This document shows positions 1 to 5,065 of a stretch of DNA of 6,024 bases, one piece after another. Source of the stretch: JAZQUM01 sp045631305 (GTDB lineage: Bacteria; Bacillota; Clostridia; Oscillospirales; Oscillospiraceae); assembly GCA_045631305.1 (NCBI GenBank), contig JAZQUM010000085.1, positions 1 to 6,024 of the forward strand, written 5' to 3'. Under the pieces are notes generated by a model. The model was not told the DNA's origin and did no database searches. It worked only from the letters and a program-made list of their open reading frames with translations. How positions within the stretch are numbered: the stretch's first letter is position 1; each line of letters opens with the position of its first letter. Made by a program: the position numbers and the translations under genes.

Positions 1-905
1 GGAGCGAAGGATACGGGGATATCCAGGCAGGTTACGCGTTCTACGGGAGCTGCCAGGTATTCGAAGTACTTTTCGGTTACCATTGCGCCGATTTCTGCTG
101 CCCAGCCGCCTACCTTGGGGCCTTCCTGTGCGATAACCAGACGGTTGGTCTTGGCTACGGATTCAGCGATGATCTGTTCATCGTAGGGCTTGATGGTACG
201 CAGGTTGATTACTTCTGCGCTGATGCCCTGCTTTGCCAGTTCTTCAGCTGCCTTCAGTGCCATACCTACGGTGATCTGCAGTGCTACGATGGTAACGTCA
301 GTACCTTCGCGTTCGATTACGCCCTTGCCCAGAGGCAGTGCATAGGGTTCTTCGGGAACTTCACCGCGTACGTTCAGGAGCATCTTGTGTTCCAGGAACA
401 GTACGGGGTCGTTGCAGCGGATTGCGGAAATCAGCAGACCCTTTGCTTCATAGGGAGTTGCGGGAGATACGATTACCAGACCGGGAGTGTTCAGGAACCA
501 GCTTTCTACGGTTGCGGAATGATGATATGCGCAACGGATGCCGGCGCCCTGAGGCATACGGATGGTTACGGGGCAGTTTGCTTCTTCCTGGAACATGAAG
601 TTCAGCTTTGCGGAGCTGTTTACGATCTGGTCGAAGCAGCAGCCTGCGAAGTCTGCGAACATGATTTCTGCTACGGGGCGGAGGCCGGCGATTGCTGCAC
701 CGTTGGCTACGCCTACGATTGCCTGTTCGGACAGTGCGGTATCGATCACGCGATCGGGCCACTTGTTCCACAGACCCTGGGTCAGACCGAAGTCACCGCC
801 CATGCGGCCTACGTCTTCACCCAGCACGAACACGGTTTCGTCGCGTTCCATTTCCTGGTGCATTGCTTCGTTAATAGCTTTGGTGTAAGAAAGTTTTCTG
901 CTCAT
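1..905 (-). CDS. acoB: E1 beta subunit of a TPP-dependent acetoin/2-oxo acid dehydrogenase (partial, C-terminus beyond window)
   Basis: Read from the complement, 301 residues are visible with no stop before the window edge. The family is usually about 325 residues, so only the last ~25 are missing. Seen: LGEDVG (28-33), ALSEQAIVG (57-65), whose Glu60 is the family's catalytic Glu that activates the TPP aminopyrimidine, and NCPVTIRMPQGAG (110-122). PGLVIVSPATPYEAKGLL (141-158) and DPVLFLEHK (166-174) follow. The C-terminal transketolase-like domain is present (VTIVALQITVGMALKAAEEL, then INLRTIKPYDEQII). Beta pairs with E1 alpha in a heterotetramer and forms half of each active site; the complex would oxidatively cleave acetoin or decarboxylate pyruvate in the cytoplasm and hand the acyl group to E2 lipoate. 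The usual QHSQ around the catalytic His is YHHSA here (127-131). The start is set by a GGAGGTGG ribosome binding site and the overlap with the alpha stop. Acetoin versus pyruvate as substrate is not settled. Confidence 0.9.
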   Translation of the reverse strand, partial: MSRKLSYTKAINEAMHQEMERDETVFVLGEDVGRMGGDFGLTQGLWNKWPDRVIDTALSEQAIVGVANGAAIAGLRPVAEIMFADFAGCCFDQIVNSSAKLNFMFQEEANCPVTIRMPQGAGIRCAYHHSATVESWFLNTPGLVIVSPATPYEAKGLLISAIRCNDPVLFLEHKMLLNVRGEVPEEPYALPLGKGVIEREGTDVTIVALQITVGMALKAAEELAKQGISAEVINLRTIKPYDEQIIAESVAKTNRLVIAQEGPKVGGWAAEIGAMVTEKYFEYLAAPVERVTCLDIPVSFA

Positions 906-920
906 TATTTTGCCACCTCC
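903..920 (-). promoter_or_regulatory. Ribosome binding site and TAATG stop-start overlap coupling E1 alpha to E1 beta
   Basis: The last codons of alpha contain GGAGGTGG (complement of 913-920), about 7 nt before the beta ATG. The alpha stop TAA and the beta ATG share one base at 905 (TAATG). This arrangement normally gives translational re-initiation and equal subunit output, as expected for a 2+2 heterotetramer. Confidence 0.85.
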
Positions 921-1897
921 AGGTTTTCAACTGCAAAATCTTCATATACGTGAGTAGTTGCATAGCTCAGTTCGGGCAGGGGGCTTTCCAGAGAGAACTT
1001 CAGCATTTCTGCGATCTGTGCATCTACGTCTGCATCGATTGCTTCCAGTTCTGCTGCGCTTACGCCTTCTCTGTCCTTCAGAACGTTGGCGCAAAGTACG
1101 ATAGGATCGCGCTTTACCCAGTAGTCCATTTCTTCCTGAGGACGATATGCTGCGGGGTCGCCTGCGAAGTGGCCCTGCCAACGATAGGTTACGAATTCCA
1201 GCACGGTGGGGCCTTCGCCGTTACGTGCGCGTTCTACTGCTGCTTCAGTTGCTTCTACAACTGCTTCGATGTCGTTACCGTCGATGCGGTAGCCGGGGGT
1301 GTTGTAACCTGCTGCCCAATCCTTCAGTTCTACCTGGGGATGTGCTTCCTTGCAGGGAGTGGAGATTGCATAGCCGTTGTTGATCAGTGCATAGATCACG
1401 GGCAGCTTCAGAGTTGCTGCCATGTTAAGGCTTTCGTGGCATGCGCCTTCGCCCAGAGTACCGTCGCCCATGAAGATCACGGATACGTCGCCGGTCTTCT
1501 TATACTTGGATGCAAATGCAGTGCCGCAGGCAGTTACGGTGGTGGAACCCTGGATGCCGTTGAAGCCGTGGTTGTGGCAGGTCCAGTCATGTACGTGCAT
1601 GGAGCCGCCGCGACCGCCGTTTACGCCGGTTGCCTTGCCGAAAATTTCTGCCATGACCAGCTTGGGGTCAGTGCCGCACAGAAGGATTGCGCCGTGACCG
1701 CGATGGTCGGGATACTTAAAGTCGCTGGTACGCAGTGCGCGTACTACGCCTGCCTGGCAGGCTTCCTGACCGGTGGACAGATGTACGAAACCGGGAATGG
1801 TACCGTTTGCTGCGTATTCCTTGATGCAATCTTCGAATTTGCGGATCAGTACCATGTCGCGGTACAGACCCAGCAGTCTTTCTTTGCTCAGTGCCAT
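905..1897 (-). CDS. acoA: E1 alpha subunit of a TPP-dependent acetoin/2-oxo acid dehydrogenase
   Basis: 330 residues, full length for the family. Seen in order: GFVHLSTGQEA (36-46), DHRGHG (64-69), GRGGSMH (95-101), then the TPP/Mg site GDG (144-146) running to NNGYAIST (173-180). The loop TYRWQGHFAGDPAAYR (237-252) resembles the GHFEGD loop of acetoin dehydrogenase AcoA more than the GHS.SDP loop of pyruvate dehydrogenases, so acoA is favoured, but pyruvate or branched-chain oxo acids remain possible. With E1 beta it forms the cytoplasmic alpha2beta2 E1 that decarboxylates or cleaves the substrate on TPP and reductively acylates E2 lipoate. The start ATG follows GAGGAGG by 7 nt. First gene of the operon; beta overlaps its stop. 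Codon choice is strongly biased (mostly ACC, CTG, GTA, GCA, AAC, GAA), as in highly expressed genes. The segment NGIQGSTTVTACG (113-125) departs from the usual NGIVGAGIP pattern. Confidence 0.9.
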   Translation of the reverse strand: MALSKERLLGLYRDMVLIRKFEDCIKEYAANGTIPGFVHLSTGQEACQAGVVRALRTSDFKYPDHRGHGAILLCGTDPKLVMAEIFGKATGVNGGRGGSMHVHDWTCHNHGFNGIQGSTTVTACGTAFASKYKKTGDVSVIFMGDGTLGEGACHESLNMAATLKLPVIYALINNGYAISTPCKEAHPQVELKDWAAGYNTPGYRIDGNDIEAVVEATEAAVERARNGEGPTVLEFVTYRWQGHFAGDPAAYRPQEEMDYWVKRDPIVLCANVLKDREGVSAAELEAIDADVDAQIAEMLKFSLESPLPELSYATTHVYEDFAVENLEVAK

Positions 1898-1931
1898 TGT
1901 TTTTCCTCCTCAAATCGTCGGTCAAAATATC

Positions 1932-1944
1932 TTGCGCGACGCAA
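1932..1944. promoter_or_regulatory. 13-bp palindrome in the E1 operon leader
   Basis: TTGCG-CGA-CGCAA lies about 35 bp before the E1 alpha start, inside the predicted 5' untranslated leader. It is a perfect 5+5 dyad, consistent with a regulator site or a small hairpin just upstream of the ribosome binding site. No regulator is identified. Confidence 0.35.
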
Positions 1945-1962
1945 ATTTTTAAAGTTTAGCTC

Positions 1963-1993
1963 TTGTACTACAAAGCACAACTGTAGTATACAG
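1963..1993. promoter_or_regulatory. Tandem palindromic operator candidate over the E1 operon promoter
   Basis: Two adjacent dyads share the half-site YTGTA/TACAR: TTGTA-C-TACAA (1963-1973) and CTGTA-GTA-TACAG (1981-1993). The second contains the candidate -10 box and the first lies just past the expected transcription start, so a bound protein would block initiation. TTGTACTACAA fits the general GntR/FadR-type pattern TNGTNNNACNA, and GntR regulators (PdhR type) are known to control pyruvate dehydrogenase genes. Assignment to that family is inference. Confidence 0.45.
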
Positions 1994-2013
1994 GATTCCT
2001 GGTTTTTTCTCTA
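1985..2013 (-). promoter_or_regulatory. Candidate sigma-A promoter of the E1 operon
   Basis: On the complement, TAGAGA (2008-2013), 17 nt, TATACT (1985-1990). The -10 is good (5/6) and the -35 is weak (4/6). The predicted start is near 1978, leaving a leader of about 80 nt. The -10 is buried in the palindrome at 1981-1993. I saw no sigma-54 -24/-12 pair (GG/GC), although many aco operons use sigma-54. Confidence 0.5.
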
Positions 2014-2088
2014 TTGACAAAACTTCCAAAATGAAAGCCATAATATGACAAATCGCACAATTCGGCGAAAGAAACTGCAAAAATGCGC

Positions 2089-2119
2089 AAAAACCGCCGA
2101 ATTTCTTCGGCGGTTTTTT
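2089..2119 (-). terminator. Intrinsic terminator of the YfcC-family gene
   Basis: Perfect 13-bp stem AAAAACCGCCGAA / TTCGGCGGTTTTT (2089-2101 and 2106-2118) with a 4-nt loop. It begins about 5 nt after the transporter stop codon, and the U-tract is built into the stem. It is symmetrical enough to work in both directions. It separates the transporter from the E1 operon promoter downstream. Confidence 0.9.
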
Positions 2120-2124
2120 GAAAA

Positions 2125-3522
2125 TCAATAGCCCACAGCAAGGCCCAGCAGCAACAGCGAACTCGTCAGCAGCAAATTGGCAAGCTGGAAATTCCAGGTG
2201 CATTTCACCCAGTCGCCATAACTCACATCAGCAAGGCCAAGGCTGATAAGCAGCGCGGGGTTGGTGGGATAAAATACGTTGGAAAATCCGTCGCCAAAAG
2301 CAAAGGCCACCACGCAAAGCTGCGGAGAAATCCCGAAAATCTGCGCCAGAGGCACGATCAGGGGCATCAGCATGAATGCCTTGGCAGAACCGGAAGCAAT
2401 GAAGAAGTTCATTGCAAGAACGATGAAATAGATGAAAAGGATCACCGACCACTGGGGCAAAGAATCAGCAACGCCCACAGCAGCATGAAGGATGGTATCC
2501 AAAACGCTGGCTTCTTCCAAAGTATATTTAATGGAAGATGCCATGAGGATCATAAGAACCGCAGGGAAAATGCCCACAAGGCCATCCCAGAAAGTGCGGC
2601 CCAGCATCTTGCCGCCCATACCGGCCAGCAGCACAGAAGTAATCCCCGCAGCAAGGAACATCACCGCTACAATGATCATGGTGTAATCCTGCAGAGCGGT
2701 AATAAAACCGGAGCAAAGGATCACCGCAATGCCAACACCCAAAATGGAAGCAAAAGCCACCAGCGCCCGTTCCATTTTCTTATCCTGCAAAAAGGCCTGC
2801 TTTTCTCCGCTGGCCACCCCTTCCACCGTTTTTGCATGGCGATGGGTAAAGGCCAAAAGCAGCAGATAAATGCACACAAAGGCTACCGCACGCAGCCAAG
2901 CCCCGGAAAACATGGGAAGCCCTGCCAATTCCTGAGCAACACCTACCGTAAAGGGATTGCAAACACCGGCAGCAAAGCCGCAGCCCACCGCAAGAAGGCT
3001 CATGCACATACCGGTCAGCGCATCCCAGCCCAAGCGGACAGCAAGCGCCACCACAATGGGCACCAAAGGCACGCACTCTTCAAAAGAACCGATCATGGCA
3101 CCCATAGCCATGAAGAAGAAGATCAGCACCGCCATGAGTCGATAGCGCACTGCGCCAAAACGGCAGGCGATCTTATCCAGCATATACTTCATGAGGCCGC
3201 AGCGATCGAGGCTGTTGAACACGCCGCCGATCACCAGCAAAAAAGCGATAACGGCAATCAGCGTGCCGTTACCGGAAGCCCCCAGCACCAGCACGGGGGA
3301 AAGCAGCCATTTCCAGAACGGCAGACCACCGGCAACATAAGTAAACCCGCTGGCAGTGTCAATGATCATATTGCCATTGGCATCCGGAATTCTGGCATAA
3401 GAACCGCCGGGAATCACCAAAGTCAACACATAGGAAAGAATCATCAACCCAAAAATCACGCCAATAGCCGTAATAAAGGACCGAACACTGATATTCAATC
3501 CGTCTTTCTTTTCCTTTGCCAT
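2125..3522 (-). CDS. yfcC: YfcC/DcuC-family integral membrane transporter
   Basis: 465 residues with about 12 hydrophobic segments and a short charged N-terminus (MAKEKKDGLN) without a cleavable signal peptide. The family hallmarks are visible: GSFEECVPLVPI (145-156), CNPFTVGVAQELAGLP (188-203), IASGSAKAFMLMPLIVPLA (375-393) and FGDGFSNVFYPTNPALL (409-425). These place it in the YfcC branch of the C4-dicarboxylate anaerobic carrier superfamily (DcuC-like, Pfam family PF03606). Members are inner-membrane secondary transporters proposed to carry dicarboxylates, short-chain acids or basic amino acids; the sequence does not reveal the substrate. The long cytoplasmic loop near 225-250 (RHAKTVEGVASGEKQ) splits the protein into two halves. 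The ATG is preceded by GGAGGT at short spacing. It is monocistronic, with its own promoter and terminator, upstream of the E1 operon on the same strand. A role in supplying or exporting an E1-related acid is only a guess. Confidence 0.85.
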   Translation of the reverse strand: MAKEKKDGLNISVRSFITAIGVIFGLMILSYVLTLVIPGGSYARIPDANGNMIIDTASGFTYVAGGLPFWKWLLSPVLVLGASGNGTLIAVIAFLLVIGGVFNSLDRCGLMKYMLDKIACRFGAVRYRLMAVLIFFFMAMGAMIGSFEECVPLVPIVVALAVRLGWDALTGMCMSLLAVGCGFAAGVCNPFTVGVAQELAGLPMFSGAWLRAVAFVCIYLLLLAFTHRHAKTVEGVASGEKQAFLQDKKMERALVAFASILGVGIAVILCSGFITALQDYTMIIVAVMFLAAGITSVLLAGMGGKMLGRTFWDGLVGIFPAVLMILMASSIKYTLEEASVLDTILHAAVGVADSLPQWSVILFIYFIVLAMNFFIASGSAKAFMLMPLIVPLAQIFGISPQLCVVAFAFGDGFSNVFYPTNPALLISLGLADVSYGDWVKCTWNFQLANLLLTSSLLLLGLAVGY

Positions 3523-3563
3523 AAAACCTCCGCAAACGGTATATTCTGCTCTCTTATTACATA

Positions 3564-3591
3564 ATTATACAGATGCATCCTGATTTTTCAA
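3564..3591 (-). promoter_or_regulatory. Sigma-A promoter of the YfcC-family gene
   Basis: On the complement, TTGAAA (3586-3591), 16 nt, TATAAT (3564-3569): consensus -10 and 5/6 -35. The start would be near 3557, giving a leader of about 35 nt with the GGAGGT site at 3526-3531. Confidence 0.8.
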
Positions 3592-3649
3592 CCGAAACAG
3601 CTATTTTCTTTCGCATAACGTACAGTTCATTTTTCTCCGCTTTTGGAGC

Positions 3650-3679
3650 AAAAAAAGCAGCAGGCTCAATGGCCCGCCG
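3650..3679 (-). terminator. Minus-strand intrinsic terminator in the gene-free region
   Basis: On the complement, CGGCGGGC (3672-3679) pairs over 8 bp, including two G-U pairs, with GCCTGCTG (3658-3665) around a 6-nt loop, then C and seven T (3650-3656). No protein gene ends just before it. It may stop transcripts coming from the acetyltransferase gene, or it may be a leader terminator (see findings). Confidence 0.6.
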
Positions 3680-3687
3680 TTATTTCT

Positions 3688-3717
3688 AATATAGCAGAAA
3701 ACACTTCGCGGCGTCAA
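3688..3717 (-). promoter_or_regulatory. Promoter-like sequence just upstream of the minus-strand terminator
   Basis: On the complement, TTGACG (3712-3717), 18 nt ending in TGC, TATATT (3688-3693), an extended -10 promoter by sequence. The start would be near 3681, only a few bases before the terminator hairpin at 3650-3679, so it would yield an RNA of about 30 nt unless the hairpin is read through. Real use is uncertain. Confidence 0.4.
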
Positions 3718-3792
3718 TCCTTTTGCGGTGATTTTACCCAATTTCTGCGCTTTGCACCAATGTTGCTTGTATATTTTGTACAGTATCCCATC

Positions 3793-3821
3793 TTGTCAAA
3801 CCCCACCCCGTTTGCTATATT
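3793..3821 (+). promoter_or_regulatory. Extended -10 promoter of the structured ncRNA
   Basis: TTGTCA (3793-3798), 17 nt, TATATT (3816-3821), with an extended TGC at 3813-3815. A second overlapping TATAAT at 3821-3826 has worse spacing. Expected start near 3828. The layout closely matches the tRNA promoter at 4971-4999, including GTTTGCTA at the same distance from the -35. Confidence 0.75.
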
Positions 3822-3827
3822 ATAATC

Positions 3828-4105
3828 AGAAAGGGTGATACCAATGTACAGGTAACTCTACCAGCCAACTTAAGTTTCCAAGTTGGCGAAGGCCCTCCAT
3901 CCAATGATGTTCCGGCATGTAAGTATCTCGCTTAAGAGAATGAAGAGTTGTGGCAACTGTCGGGGAATGGATTTCAGATCGGAAGGGCAACTTAAAAAAT
4001 CTGTAGAAATGAGAGGTAGCCATTGATGTTAGATAATAAGAATACAGAGGAATAACCCTTGACCGAATTTTTGTTGATTGACCGGTCAAGGGTTATTCCT
4101 TTTTT
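3828..4105 (+). ncRNA. Stand-alone structured non-coding RNA, ~278 nt (raiA-type is the first class to test)
   Basis: A strong promoter and a strong terminator bracket a region with no credible reading frame but much complementarity. Candidate helices: CAATG/CATTG closing the fold (3842-3846 with 4021-4025); CTACC/GGTAG (3858-3862 with 4015-4019); the hairpin GCCAACTT/AAGTTGGC (3864-3871 with 3880-3887); GTTCC plus GGCA with TGTC plus GGAAT (3909-3917 with 3958-3968); CAGAT/ATCTG (3975-3979 with 3999-4003). GCCCT with AGGGC (3892-3896 with 3984-3988) would cross other helices as a pseudoknot. Hallmarks of RNase P, tmRNA, SRP RNA and T-box leaders are absent, and the multi-branched layout does not suit 6S. 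No plus-strand gene follows, so it is not a riboswitch for a neighbour. Abundant, independently transcribed, pseudoknotted RNAs of about this size such as raiA occur in Clostridia; I cannot confirm that identity from memory of the consensus. Confidence 0.7.
4048..4105 (+). terminator. Intrinsic terminator of the ncRNA
   Basis: Perfect 18-bp stem (4048-4065 with 4083-4100; arm begins AGGAATAACCC) with a 17-nt loop and six T at 4100-4105. Both stem and loop are longer than typical. No U-tract appears on the minus strand. Confidence 0.9.
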
Positions 4106-4119
4106 ACTATACTTTTTCT

Positions 4120-4141
4120 CGCCCCACCGGGCGCCTTTTTT
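4120..4141 (+). terminator. Possible second plus-strand terminator
   Basis: CGCCC-CACC-GGGCG (4120-4133), then CC and six T (4136-4141). The stem is only 5 bp but GC-only. It would back up the main ncRNA terminator before the convergent acetyltransferase gene. Confidence 0.45.
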
Positions 4142-4150
4142 ATGCTCAAA

Positions 4151-4648
4151 TTACCCCTTTTTTTCGTAGGCAATACGTGGATACGGGTCTTTCACAATAT
4201 AAATAATACCACAGCGGGCAAAACCATTCTTTTCCAGGAGATTTTGCATCACGATATTATCTCCGTGAGTATCTACCCGCAAATGCCCGCACTTTTCATA
4301 AGCCCAATCCAGGCAGTACTTTCCCACGCCTTTGACCGAACCGTCAGCCGCCACGCGGTGCAGCACACCGTAAGGGCCCTGGTGAAGCCAAGCGCCCTCG
4401 TAAATCACGCGGTAAGTGGGCTCCACATCTTCTCCGAAATCAAAGAAAAAAGTCCCCACGATCCGCCCCTCATGTTCACAGACATAGCTGCGGCTGCTTT
4501 CAATATCCGCCTCCAGCAATTCCCTGGGCGGCCAGCGGCTGGGGCCCCACTGGGTAGGATTGCCGTGATCTGCCATAAATTGGCGGGCAACAGCATAGAT
4601 CTCCATCATGCGGGGAATATCTTCTTTTCGGGAATGTCTGATAAACAT
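4151..4648 (-). CDS. GNAT-family N-acetyltransferase
   Basis: 165 residues, a single GNAT domain. Seen: the N-terminal strand-helix IRHSRKEDIPRMMEIYAVAR (3-22), central strands GRIVGTFFF (61-69), the acetyl-CoA motif region VLHRVAADGSVKGVGKYCL (95-113), where the pyrophosphate loop is SVKGVG in place of the commoner Q/R-x-x-G-x-G/A, and DTHGDNIVMQNLLEKNGFARCGIIY (126-150), the motif B region with the conserved N and the EKNGF turn. This clostridial subfamily with the RxDTHxDNxxMQ signature has no assigned substrate, so only transfer of acetyl from acetyl-CoA to an amine is claimed. The ATG at 4648 is chosen because GAGG lies 6 nt upstream; a longer reading begins at a TTG (4660) that overlaps that site and is less likely. 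It is monocistronic and converges on the ncRNA. No minus-strand terminator directly follows it. Confidence 0.85.
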   Translation of the reverse strand: MFIRHSRKEDIPRMMEIYAVARQFMADHGNPTQWGPSRWPPRELLEADIESSRSYVCEHEGRIVGTFFFDFGEDVEPTYRVIYEGAWLHQGPYGVLHRVAADGSVKGVGKYCLDWAYEKCGHLRVDTHGDNIVMQNLLEKNGFARCGIIYIVKDPYPRIAYEKKG

Positions 4649-4677
4649 GGCAAACCTCAATTTAATAGTATGCGGCT

Positions 4678-4706
4678 ATTGTAACAAAATAAGAGAAATG
4701 GCACAA
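4678..4706 (-). promoter_or_regulatory. Weak candidate promoter of the acetyltransferase gene
   Basis: On the complement, TTGTGC (4701-4706), 17 nt, TACAAT (4678-4683). Good -10, poor -35. A 6-bp dyad CAAGAG-CCAC-CTCTTG (4704-4719) overlaps the -35 and might be a regulator site. Read-through from the tRNA unit is the alternative source of transcription. Confidence 0.35.
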
Positions 4707-4734
4707 GAGCCACCTCTTGAATCCGCTTTCAAAC

Positions 4735-4775
4735 AAAAAAATATCGAGCCGACACAAAAGTGTCTGCTCGATATT
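4735..4775 (-). terminator. Intrinsic terminator of the tRNA unit
   Basis: On the complement, AATATCGAGC and GACAC pair with GTGTC and GCTCGATATT around a TTTT loop (4740-4775), with one A/G mismatch, followed by a run of T (4735-4741). The stem begins at the last base of the tRNA-Tyr CCA. Confidence 0.9.
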
Positions 4776-4859
4776 GGTGGGGGATGGTGGATTCGAACCA
4801 CCGAAGGCGTTGCCAGCAGATTTACAGTCTGTCCCCTTTGGCCACTCGGGAAATCCCCC
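4775..4859 (-). tRNA. tRNA-Tyr (anticodon GUA)
   Basis: The acceptor GGGGGAT (4853-4859) pairs with ATCCCCC (4779-4785), with discriminator A and encoded CCA (4775-4777). The T arm contains GGTTCGAATCC. The anticodon loop CTGTAAA gives GUA (4823-4825). A long variable arm makes it class II, as expected for bacterial tRNA-Tyr. 85 nt with CCA. It is second in the unit, 13 nt after tRNA-Thr. Confidence 0.97.
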
Positions 4860-4872
4860 ATATTCAATTCGT

Positions 4873-4948
4873 TGGAGCTGGTAGACGGATTCGAACCCCC
4901 GACCTGCTGATTACAAATCAGCTGCTCTACCAGCTGAGCTATACCAGC
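4873..4948 (-). tRNA. tRNA-Thr (anticodon UGU)
   Basis: The acceptor GCTGGTA (4942-4948) pairs with TACCAGC (4877-4883), with discriminator U and encoded CCA (4873-4875). The D arm is AGCTCAGCTGGTAGAGC, the anticodon stem CTGAT/ATCAG holds loop TTTGTAA with anticodon UGU (4913-4915), and the T arm has GGTTCGAATCC. 76 nt. First gene of the two-tRNA unit. The UGU anticodon reads ACA and other Thr codons by wobble. Confidence 0.97.
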
Positions 4949-4970
4949 GCATCAACCAACAGCAAGGATT

Positions 4971-4999
4971 ATATTAGCAAACACAGGGCGATTTGTCAA
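4971..4999 (-). promoter_or_regulatory. Promoter of the tRNA-Thr/tRNA-Tyr unit
   Basis: On the complement, consensus TTGACA (4994-4999), 17 nt ending in TGC, TAATAT (4971-4976): an extended -10 promoter. An overlapping TATAAT (4968-4973) would need a 20-nt spacer. The start is near 4964, so a short leader of about 16 nt precedes tRNA-Thr. Confidence 0.8.
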
Positions 5000-5036
5000 C
5001 ACTTTTATTTGTCTTTTTTGAAATTTTTTCTCCGGT

Positions 5037-5065
5037 TTGACTTTTCCACCCTCTTCTTCTATAAT
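5037..5065 (+). promoter_or_regulatory. Sigma-A promoter of the YitT-family gene
   Basis: TTGACT (5037-5042), 17 nt, TATAAT (5060-5065). The start is near 5072, leaving a leader of about 26 nt. The promoter is divergent from the tRNA promoter; the two -35 boxes are about 37 bp apart. Confidence 0.85.

Noticed and set aside
387..953. Plus-strand reading frame (188 codons) opposite E1 beta
   Set aside because: Antisense to a well-conserved enzyme gene, with no independent start signals.
950..2017. Plus-strand reading frame (355 codons) opposite E1 alpha
   Set aside because: A by-product of biased codon use in E1 alpha; the Cys-rich translation has no recognisable fold and it extends through the operon promoter.
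2014..2046. Plus-strand TTGACA with a downstream TAATAT or CATAAT
   Set aside because: Spacing of 19-21 nt is poor and there is no plus-strand gene downstream; it would run straight into the terminator at 2089-2119.
2485..3564. Long plus-strand reading frame (359 codons) opposite the transporter
   Set aside because: It is antisense to a gene with clear family motifs, its translation is rich in His, Gln, Lys and Asn with no domain, and it has no ribosome binding site.
3630..3656. Hairpin TTTTT-CTCC...GGAG-C-AAAAA
   Set aside because: Short stem with the A-run, not a T-run, on the 3' side in either direction, so not a terminator; probably incidental beside the real minus-strand terminator.
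3826..4089. Minus-strand 87-codon frame opposite the ncRNA
   Set aside because: No recognisable domain and no convincing promoter or ribosome binding site; the region is better explained by RNA structure on the plus strand.
4142..4684. Plus-strand reading frame (180 codons) opposite the acetyltransferase
   Set aside because: Starts inside the ncRNA's second terminator T-run, has no ribosome binding site, and is antisense to GNAT motifs.
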